Source of the DNA: Triticum aestivum
Lineage: Eukaryota; Streptophyta; Magnoliopsida; Poales; Poaceae
Direction of reading: 5' to 3'
DNA length: 64,000 nucleotides
Assembly: GCF_018294505.1 (NCBI RefSeq)
Contig: NC_057811.1
Coordinates: forward strand, 22,176,579-22,240,578
In this document: positions 55,411 through 64,000 of the stretch, in pieces
Numbering within the stretch: position 1 is the stretch's first letter
Layout: each line of letters begins with the position of its first letter
Notes under the pieces: generated by a model
Seen by the model: only the letters and a program-made list of their open reading frames with translations
Databases searched by the model: none
Told to the model about the DNA's origin: nothing
Made by a program: the position numbers and the translations under genes

Positions 55411-57502
55411 TCATTCTGTTAGCACTAGGGATCCTGATGACGACGCAAACGACGTATCATCGTCCCCATCTGCGTCACCGTCAGATTCTGATGATGATGA
55501 ATCTTCAAACAATGTATCATCATTTTCTTCTATTTCGTTGCGCCTGCCCCTCCTACTTTTGGTTGAATTACTTGCTGTTGGGGCTGTCATCCCCTGTACG
55601 AGATCACCAAGGAGGGTCTCCAACCCTGATGCAAACTTGTGGATGATCCCCTGTATTTTAAGCTTGTCCTGCAGAAAAAAAACAGTAAAAAGCATTATCA
55701 GAGCAATTTAGGGTGAGGTTTGGGTGTGAGAAAAGGTGATAGGGTAGATGGCACATCAACTCATCCTTGTCAAAGAAAAAGAAAAAAGGATTCTTGTTTT
55801 TACATTTTCAGAGCAACTTGGGTGGGTGTTTTGCTTCATCCAGGTTTCGAAGCCACCAGGGCCTCCGAACAGACCCAATGTGCTTGTGCCCGATCCACTA
55901 GCAGCCTCCTCTCTGAATTCTTCCTTTAGCTGCATGTACATGTTTGAAAAAAAGAGATCAAAAAAAGGTTGATCCTCCATGAGAGAGGTTGATTCTCTGG
56001 AAGTACTATTCTAAAATGAACCTATTGTCAGTAATGCTGTGTGGGAAAAAAAGAGGGAGGAGGTGGTGAAAAGAACCTGAAATTTGCCAAAACAGGGTGG
56101 ATCATGCTCTAACATGTCCAGCTCAGCGACAATATCAACCTGGGTCTTGGACCATGCGTTTACTCTATATGGTGTGTTAGTTAACTCAAGCTCCATGCCA
56201 TCACAATCCAAAGCATCGAGGTACCTTAGCTGTGGTACAAGATTAACAGACAGAAAAAACGAGATATAATAAGAGAGTGGGACATGCAAAATACGCGGAA
56301 CACCAAAATGGCTAATAAACACAGATTGGGCAAGATGGAGGAGCACATAGTTGCCTGATATTATACTTATGTGGTTGCCTAAGAAAAGCAAATACTTGTA
56401 GCTGCCAGATTAAAAAACCCAGAAACATGCTTAAAAAATAGTTGCCTAGTAAGTATACCTGTATGTTTGCTTTGAAAAACCAAGAAAATTTTGGATGGGG
56501 TGTCACTCACCATGCAGTAAAGTAAGCACCCATTTGTGTACTTCCCATTTGAGAGGTGCTCGTGGAGCTGGTCCACGACAAATTTGCACAAGTTCAACCT
56601 GTCTGCCCGGTTGATATCCGCCTTCTCAAAACAAAAAGGAAAAAGAAGTGTCAAAGCAAGCAAGAGAAAAACAAACAAAAGAGGTGCTGCTGCTATATGA
56701 AATCTCATGGAAGAGTGTGTTACCAGCATGGGGTAGCACTTGTTGCTGACCCGTGCATCGGTCGTAGGGGCCAACAGAGTTGAGACAGTGTAAATAAGCC
56801 ACAACTTCTTGAATCTATCATCAGCCTCGCTATGGTTGATGATTGCAGTAGCAACTGTCGTGATGTTTGGCCTGCTGCCATCGCCCGGAAACAAAGTAGC
56901 TGCGAACTCCTGTTCCATATCATAGTCGGCTTCATACTTGACCTCAATGTCTCCATGAGGGATGCCCAAAATCTGATGTACAGACTCCTCGGTCAGTGGA
57001 ATGAACCCATGTCCTGGCACGACAAACCCTCTCCTTCCTGAGTGGTACAACCTTGTGAACCATGTCACGACGGTGTTGTGTAAGTATGCACACTTGATGT
57101 CCAGGAACGGTCCAGTCCCCATGGCTCTGACAGCAACGCATTGACCTTCGTTGATGTGCTCATAGAGCTTACAAATGGCGTGTGGCGATGTCTGCTCAGT
57201 TCCATCAACCTGAGCCTGAGCAAAAAAATTGGTAACTATGCAGTATGATTTTGGCAAGTACTACTGGAAAAAAGCGACAATTGATATGAAAAAATGTGGT
57301 AAAAAGGGTTATGTGTGCCACAATTGATACAAAAAAATTAGCTATGCAAAAAAAAAAGCTATGGATATTTGACCACGTGAAGAACATGATGTTGGCAATG
57401 TGATAACAAAGGGCAGTAAATTAGTAAAAAAACACGAACCTTATTGGCTATCTGCCTGCCGCCTGCAACTGGATCCAGCCGGCTCTTCTTCCTCCTTGGC
57501 AT
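55411..57502 (-). CDS. Six-exon gene of unknown function, 401 residues, transposon-associated family suspected
   Basis: Exons on the minus strand: 57440-57502, 56724-57215, 56511-56624, 56077-56229, 55804-55929 and 55411-55668. All introns are GT-AG and all junctions are phase 0, so the frame is open from ATG (57502) to TGA (55411). The N-terminus is basic (MPRRKKSR). Exon 2 carries a folded-looking block (VVTWFTRLYHSGRRGFVVPG, LTEESVHQILGIPHGDIEVK, FKKLWLIYTVSTLLAP) like the grass proteins related to plant-mobile-domain or Ulp1-linked transposon genes. Exons 3-4 continue it (YTNGCLLYCM, LRYLDALDC). The C-terminus is an acidic, serine-rich tail. No peptidase domain is present. The family link is from memory of motif style and is tentative. 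The second exon could start six bases later without changing frame. Confidence 0.7.
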
Positions 57503-59269
57503 TTTCAAAAAACTCTGCTCATTTTAAAACATGGAGAGTAAGAAAAAACGCCGTGATAGAGGGCCACTGGCTAAAACATCCCTGCTACGCGCTATAGTTT
57601 TGCACATATAAGTGAAGATAAAGAAAATCAGCGCCTTCAGCGGCTTATCTCAATGAGCTTGCATGGATGCACAACACAGACTACTGGTTTATGCAAAAAG
57701 TACCAGCCATATATGGCGACTGCACTAATGAGTAAATGTGGTAACTGCATATATGTCAACTACTCTATGCAAAGAAGCGCCAGCATACAAGGCGATTGCG
57801 CCGCTAGTAAATGTGGCAACCACCCCTGTAAATATGTGGGAACCGCCCATATGGTAATGTGGAAACTATCGTAGGAGATCATCTAGTTCATCGTCACTTG
57901 GGATAAAACATAAAAGAAAGCGGCAGCAGCAGCATCTCTAGAAAAATCGACAAAAGAAAGGAACACTGGGGCTCTGACTACATCCAGTTCATCAATCAAC
58001 AGAAAAAGAAAATAAAACACAGCAGCAGCAGCAGCAGCATCCCTACAATCAACAAAAAAGCTCGCAGTTCAATTTAAGCTGTATGCCACTAGATCGTGGA
58101 ACATCATGCTTGAAAATCAATTCCACGGATTCAACTTATTCAGAGTTTCAGACCATACTCTGGGAGACGAGGAACTTTTGAACACGAGTTTCAGACTCTG
58201 CTCACCGCCGGCCACCGCGGCGCGCTGGCGGCGGCCTCTATGGACCAGGCGAGGCAGGAGGTCGGGGTGGACAGGCCGTGGAGAGGAAGGACTAATCTTC
58301 CCACCGGCGGCCACATCTCGCGTCGTTCCCCGCTGTCGCCCGACGGATTTAGTTCCTCTCTGCAAACCGCCGATTGCGTCCCCGCCCAACCACCGTCCCG
58401 CGAGAGAGAAAAAAAAAACTGCGCGAGGTACACTGCGTCAAGTGGACTCACTGGAGTAGCCTGCACGCCGGCGTCGGAGCGGATCTGGAAGGGGTCGCCG
58501 CCTCCGCTCTTCCTCGCAATCCGGTGAGCCCCGATGCAGTTGAGGAAGGGAAATGGAGGAAGACGACACGCAGCGCCGCTCAGGCAAAAAATAAAAAGGC
58601 CAAGGCCTTGGACCTGCCCCGTGGCCCAAGGTCAATATATCAGGCCATGGGTCAGCCCATTTCATCAGAAATTTGAGGCCTCACTGACCGGTTGGATATA
58701 GTCTGACCTAAAAATCAGTGCACTTACAACTCTGTCTACACAGTACAGTAAAATAACAAAAATCCAATCATTCCACATATCTAATCTTTCCACATCTAGT
58801 AAAATGATGAGATCGAAAGATTACAGGTCTCAAAGAGCATCAAGCTAAAGACCTAAAAAAATGGTGATTGTTAGACAATCCAACAGATTCATAGACAAGA
58901 TCAAAAGATTACAGGTTCCACATAGCTATCTTTTCACATCCAGTAGATTATAGAGAAAGCCGGCATCTCTTTGCTTCATCGTCTGCTGGAGGTTGACATC
59001 AATTGCTCCAACAAGCATCAATCCTCATTATATGTATTTACAAGGAAATGTTACAAGACTAATTCAATACACATCAATAGAATAATATATTTATGAACAT
59101 ATGAATATTCTTAGTAGCAAGGTACACAAATGTTTGCACTCAAAAATTTGCAACACATGGGTTATTAGACATCAACTTGGCGGCACTCAGAATCATATTG
59201 TGTCCAGTAGATGCTTGCATGACCATGATGCTCGAAGAGACAACTACACGTGAAAAAAAACAAAAATAA
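57503..59269. other. Upstream region of the six-exon gene, no other gene recognised
   Basis: It contains a CAG microsatellite (about 58021-58040) and a GC-rich block at 58150-58620 with short open frames, which could be an upstream exon or CpG-rich promoter of the minus-strand gene. 58690-59269 is AT-rich. No family could be assigned. Confidence 0.4.
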
Positions 59270-59720
59270 CACCCACTTTGTGACAGTGCCATACACCGAG
59301 GGTGGCTCACCAAGAGGAGCTCGCTAGGGCGCCTACCAAGGGGCCCATAAGGCCCAGTAACCGAAGGAACCCGAAGGAGGAGGTAACCACCTTACGATCG
59401 TCTTGCCTCCCAAGTTAAGAGTGGAGGCGGCCTAGACCGAATCTCTCATTCCGTAAACCCTAGCCTCCACCGTGTATATAAGGGGAGGCTAGAGGCCCCA
59501 TCTATTCCTAAACCAAACAACCCTCGGTAGCAATCTTATCAATTGTACTCCCTCGCACGAGGTACCCTCCCACCATGAATAATAGGAAGAACTAGGATGT
59601 AGGGTATTACTCTCCAGAGGCCCGAACCTGGGTAACTTGTGCGTGCGGGCTCTGTCCCGGTACTTCCGACCACGCCAGGCACCCTGCCGAGGGATCTAAC
59701 GATTCTTGCTCCATCACTTT
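59270..59720. mobile_element. LTR-like fragment
   Basis: The stretch includes CCGTAAACCCTAGCCTCC, then GTGTATATAAGGGG (TATA box near 59476), a short leader and ACCAAACAACCCTCG. It ends near GATTCTTGCTCCATCAC. This layout is typical of gypsy LTRs in grasses. Neither TG/CA ends nor a target duplication could be fixed. Confidence 0.45.
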
Positions 59721-60107
59721 TCATATCTATTCATTAATTTCAATTGTCAAATATGAACAAACAACACAAATATGTTCTAATAGTGATCTCACATAGATTT
59801 AATGACAGTGATGGCTGGAATTAAATTTGATTATCGATCAAAAATTGAATTATGATCTTAGGTGGAGAAAGATTAAAGTAAAAACAATACAAAGACATGC
59901 CAAATACATTGTAAGTCCATTATAATGTCATGAATTGAAGCCAAGCTACGCTGAGTATTAGCTTCAAAAAAAAGATTCATGAATTTGTAAACTTGAAGTA
60001 TTAATAAGAAACACAGAAAAAACTTGTGTCGTATGGCTTTACCCATGGCCCTTATCCAATCTTGTAGGAAAACAAGAGCTTCAAGTGTCTTTGGGGTAAT
60101 TCTATTA
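59721..60107. other. Intergenic, no gene recognised
   Basis: AT-rich spacer with no recognisable element. Confidence 0.45.
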
Positions 60108-60937
60108 TTGGAAATATGCCCTAGAGGCAATAATATTGTATCATTATATTTTCATTTTCATAACTAAGAGTTTATATCATGTTATAACTGTTATGGTCCT
60201 GGAATATGTGATTCAGTGGAAAACTCATATGCACGCGTGGAATGATAAATAGTAAAGAATAGGTTCCTAGTCATGCATCTAAGACTGACTCAAGTGTTGT
60301 TGATGATCATGTTTTCTGAATCATAGGATATCGTTAAGTGTAATGACAGTCCTAAGACAACATTGAGATTATGACATTAGAAAAATGATTATATTGAATC
60401 GACCCAAATTTGTTTATTATACACTTATACTTTTAGATAATATCGTCTGAAATCAATTGTTATAATACAAAGTGTTAACATGCATGTCAGTTCCTCAAAC
60501 CATGAGAGTATCGTAGTCACTTCCTACCGTACGGTGAACTTTGGGGTTGCTCAAACATCATCTGTAACACGGTGATCATAACAACAACGTATAGGTTCAT
60601 CAGAAAGTTTGACAAAGGACCACATAGCTCGAGAGTGGGATTTGCTCCTCCGGAGATGGAAAGATATTCTTAGGGCCCTCCCAGTGTGATGACATCAATC
60701 ATTGTCTGGCAAGACACAGGTGACTACGTCATGGGGATGCTGAAACACTTCAACGAGAAAGAAGAACAAAGCCGGTAACGAGGGCAACGATATAATGAGC
60801 ATGTGTATGACTCAGGAGGATAGCGATGCATCTCGGGTTTTGTAAGGTATCACAAAGCACAGGGAACATCACATAATAACCAAAGGTTCACTTTAATGTC
60901 ATTCGTGTAATCATAGGGATCGATATGGACGTCCAAG
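60108..60937 (+). mobile_element. Truncated Copia LTR (BARE/WIS/Angela-like start)
   Basis: It starts ATTGGAAATATGCCCTAGAG, one base off the usual TGTTGGAAATATGCCC start, and continues with LTR-like sequence for about 830 bases. It then stops at a CACTA element inserted at 60938. The 3' half is not seen afterwards. Confidence 0.65.
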
Positions 60938-61365
60938 CACTACAAAAAAAGACACATCCGTGACATTTTGGGCCGAATGAATTTTTTTTTGTCATACTTA
61001 TGACACTTCTATGACGATAATTGTGACAAAACCCGGTATCATCATAGATGTGGTGGGCTCCTACTTCTGTGACAAAAAATCATGACAGAAAATGGGCTTT
61101 TCGTCCTGGGCGGGCCGGAGACACAGCTGCATGACATTCTTTGGGCCGTCCATGATGGAAAAAACCATGGTAGAAGTAAGGGCGAGGGAAATATCGGGGT
61201 GTTCCCGGTTACGGTGGGTGGTCGGGGCCAAGCGATGCACGTTTCTCTCGTACACGCACGCGCGTGGGTGCGAGGCGTTGGGCTCTAACTGAACCCGAGT
61301 GATTGCACTGCAGGCTACGCGTTACTGAACCCGAGTGATCGATCGATGGCTGTTAACTGAACCTG
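60938..61365 (+). mobile_element. CACTA transposon fragment (left end)
   Basis: The terminal CACTACAAAAAAAGACACAT is followed by GTGACATTTTGGGCC and alternating TGTGACAAA and CATGACA blocks. Subterminal ACTGAACCCGAGTGAT repeats follow (61287 and 61325). The opposite end is absent; the fragment ends at a truncated LTR at 61366. No transposase. Confidence 0.7.
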
Positions 61366-61437
61366 TCGTGGTTTTGTCACGGTAGATGTCCTTAGTGTCA
61401 GGACTTAGTCGCGAGGCCAACGCATCTATGTGGTAGC
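61366..61437 (+). mobile_element. 72-base start of a gypsy LTR, cut by the next element
   Basis: TGTCGTGGTTTTGTCACGGT and the CTTAGTCGCGAGGCCA block resemble the start of the solo LTR at 47024. The sequence stops where the Copia LTR at 61438 begins. Confidence 0.65.
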
Positions 61438-64000
61438 TGAAAGAAATATGCCCTAGAGGCAATAATAAAGCATTATTTATTTCCTTATATCATGATAAAT
61501 GTTTATTATTCATGCTAGAATTGTATTAACCGAAAACATAATACATGTGTGATTACATAGACAAACAGAGTGTCACTAGTATGCCTCTACCTGACTAGCT
61601 CGTTAATCAAAGATGGTTATGTTTCCTAGCCATAGACATGAGTTGTCATTTGATTAATGGGATCACCTCATTAGGAGAATGACGTGATTGACTTGACCCA
61701 TTCCGTTAGCTTAGCACTCGATCGTTTAGTATGTTGCTATTGCTTTCTTCATGACTTATACATGTTCCTATGACTATGAGATTATGCAACTCCCGTTTAC
61801 CGGAGGAACACTTTGTGTGCTACCAAACGTCACAACGTAACTGGGTGATTATAAAGGTGCTCTACAGGTGTCTCCAAAGGTACTTGTTGGGTTGGCGTAT
61901 TTCGAGATTAGGATTTGTCACTCCGATTGTCGGAGAGGTATCTCTGGGCCCACTCGGTAATGCACATCACTATAAGCCTTGCAAGCATTGTAACTAATGA
62001 GTTAGTTGCGGGATGATGTATTACGGAACGAGTAAAGAGACTTGCCGGTAACGAGATTGAACTAGGTATCGAGATACCGACGATCGAATCTCGGGCAAGT
62101 AACATACCGATGACAAAGGGAACAACGTATGTTGTTATGCGGTCTGACCGATAAAGATCTTCGTAGAATATGTGGGAACCAATATGAGCATCCAGGTTCC
62201 GCTATTGGTTATTGACCGGAGAGGTGTCTCGGTCATGTCTACATAGTTCTCGAACCCGTAGGGTCCGCACGCTTAACGTTACGATGACAGTTATATTATG
62301 AGTTTATATGTTTTGATGTACCGAAGGTTGTTCGGAGTCCCGGATGTGATCACGGACATGACGAGGAGTCTCGAAATGGTCGAGACATAAAGATTGATAT
62401 ATTGGAAGCCTATGTTTGGACATCGGAAGTGTTCCGGGTGAAATCGGGATTTTTCCGGAGTACCGGGAGGTTACCGGAACCCCCCGGTAACTTAATGGGC
62501 CTTATTGGGCCTAGGTGGAAGAGAGGAGAGGAGGCTAGGGCAGGGCCGCGCCCCCTTCCCCCCAGTCCGAATAGGACAAGGAGAGGGGGGCGGCGCCCCC
62601 CCTTCCTTCCTCCCCTCCACCTCTTCCCCCTTCCACTCCTAGTCCAACATGGAAAGGGGGGGAGTCCTACTCCCGGTAGGAGTAGGACTCCTCCTGGCGC
62701 GCCTCTACCTCCTAGGCCGGCGGCCTCCCCCTTGCACCTTTATATACGGGGGCAGGGGGCACCTCTAGACACACAATTGATCAACGATCTTTTAGCCGTG
62801 TGCGGTGCCCCCCTCCACCATATTACACCTCGATAATATCGTAGCGGAGCTTAGGCGAAGCCCTGCGTCGGTAGAACATCATCATCGTCACCACGCCGTC
62901 GTGCTGACGAAACTCTCCCTCAACACTCGGCTGGATCGGAGTTCGAGGGACGTCATCGAGCTGAACGTGTGCTGAACTCGGAGGTGCCGTGCGTTCGGTA
63001 CTTGATCGGTCGGATCGTGAAGACGTACGACTACATCAACCGCGTTGTGTTAACGCTTCCGCTTTCGGTCTACGAGGGTACGTGGACAACACTCTCCCCT
63101 CTCGTTGCTATGCATCACCATGATCTTGCGTGTGCGTAGAATTTTTTTGAAATTACTACGTTCCCCAACAGTGGCATCCGAGCCTGGTTTTATGCGTTGA
63201 TGTTATGCACGAGTAGAACACAAGTGAGTTGTGGGCGATATAAGTCATACTGCTTACCAGCATGTCATACTTTGGTTCAGCGGTATTGTGAGATGAAGCG
63301 GCCCGGACCGACATTACGCGTACGCTTACGCGAGACTGGTTTCACCGTTGCGAGCACTCGTTGCTTAAAGGTGACTGGCGGGTGTCTGTCTCTCTCACTT
63401 TAGTTGAACCGAGTGTGGCTACGCCCGGTCCTTGCGAAGGTTAAAACAGCACCAACTTGACAAACTATCGTTGTGGTTTTGATGCGTAGGTAAGAACGGT
63501 TCTTGCTAAGCCCGTAGCAGCCACGTAAAACTTGCAACAACAAAGTAGAGGACGTCTAACTTGTTTTTGCAGGGCATGTTGTGATGTGATATGGTCAAGA
63601 CATGATGCTATATTTTATTGTATGAGATGATCATGTTTTGTAACCGAGTTATCGGCAACTGGCAGGAGCCATATGGTTGTCGCTTTATTGTATGCAATGC
63701 AATCGCCATGTAATTGTTTTACTTTATCACTAAGCGGTAGCGATAGTCGTAAAAGCAATAGTTGGCGAGACGACAACGATGCTACGATGGAGATCAAGGT
63801 GTCGAGCCGGTGACGATGGTGATCATGACGGTGCTTCGGAGATGGAGATCACAAGCACAAGATGATGATGGCCATATCATATCACTGATATTGATTGCAT
63901 GTGATGTTTATCTTTTATGCATCTTATCTTGCTTTGATTGACGGTAGCATTATAAGATGATCTCTCACTAAAATTTCAAGATAAAAGTGTTCTCCCTGAG
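61438..64000 (+). mobile_element. Copia retrotransposon (BARE/WIS/Angela type): 5' LTR, primer site, leader; runs off the window
   Basis: The 5' LTR is 61438-63170 (1,733 bp, TGAAAGAAATATGCCC to CGTTCCCCAACA), with a TATA-like TTTATATACGG near 62740. Directly after it, TGGCATCCGAGCC (63172-63184) resembles the initiator-tRNA-Met primer site. The following 800 bases are the untranslated leader, including a GTGATGTTTATC-type AT-rich end. No gag start is seen before the window ends. The left flank is GTAGC; the right copy of the target duplication lies outside. Unlike the solo LTR at 50133, it keeps internal sequence. Confidence 0.92.

Overview
The window looks like intergenic, transposon-dense DNA from a large grass genome. 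A Triticeae species (wheat, Aegilops or a relative) is the best guess. This is inferred from three things: LTR retrotransposons of the BARE/WIS/Angela type, CACTA and PIF/Harbinger elements with grass-style termini, and histone promoters carrying the wheat type I element CCACGTCANCGATCCGCG. No bacterial features are present, and genes are few and small.

The host-gene theme is histone H2B. There are two intact intronless H2B genes on the minus strand (16369-16791 and 53021-53431) and one broken copy (21147-21556) with a 1-nt deletion near its start and no recognisable promoter. A plus-strand chimera (7137-7622) joins an H2B N-terminal tail to an unrelated C-terminus behind a complete histone promoter. 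Two H2B promoters have no gene (about 36754-37480 and 38046-38320). The flanks of the copies at 20.1-21.6 kb and 51.9-53.5 kb are paralogous, so local segmental duplication spread them. The other genes are tRNA-Gly(GCC) at 10740-10810 and a six-exon, fully in-frame gene of unknown function at 55411-57502 (minus).

Layout. 0-5.1 kb: a PIF/Harbinger element with TTA target duplication, split by a 2.45-kb LTR element. 5.2-9.7 kb: a foldback MITE, the H2B-tail chimera and a duplicated segment matching the window start. 10.6-14.3 kb: the tRNA with truncated tRNA pieces, tandem repeats, and a possible minus-strand transcription unit whose first part forms two hairpins. 15-23.8 kb: H2B copy 1, a second Harbinger element, the H2B pseudogene and a triplicated 261-bp repeat. 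23.8-34.3 kb: a structurally complete 10.5-kb CACTA element (TSD ATG) with a TNP2-type transposase (one internal stop) and a second gene ending in a Ulp1-like peptidase (two frameshifts). 36.7-38.3 kb: orphan H2B promoters, one hit by a Helitron end and a Mutator-like MITE. 38.3-51.9 kb: nested Copia, gypsy, Mutator-like and solo-LTR insertions. 52-57.5 kb: H2B copy 3, then the six-exon gene. 59-64 kb: LTR and CACTA fragments, then the 5' LTR, primer-binding site and leader of a Copia element running off the window end.

No operon-like cooperation is expected. The genes act independently, and the story is histone promoters and tails being copied, fused and broken by transposons. Exon boundaries and element ends were read by eye, so most boundaries carry a few bases of uncertainty.
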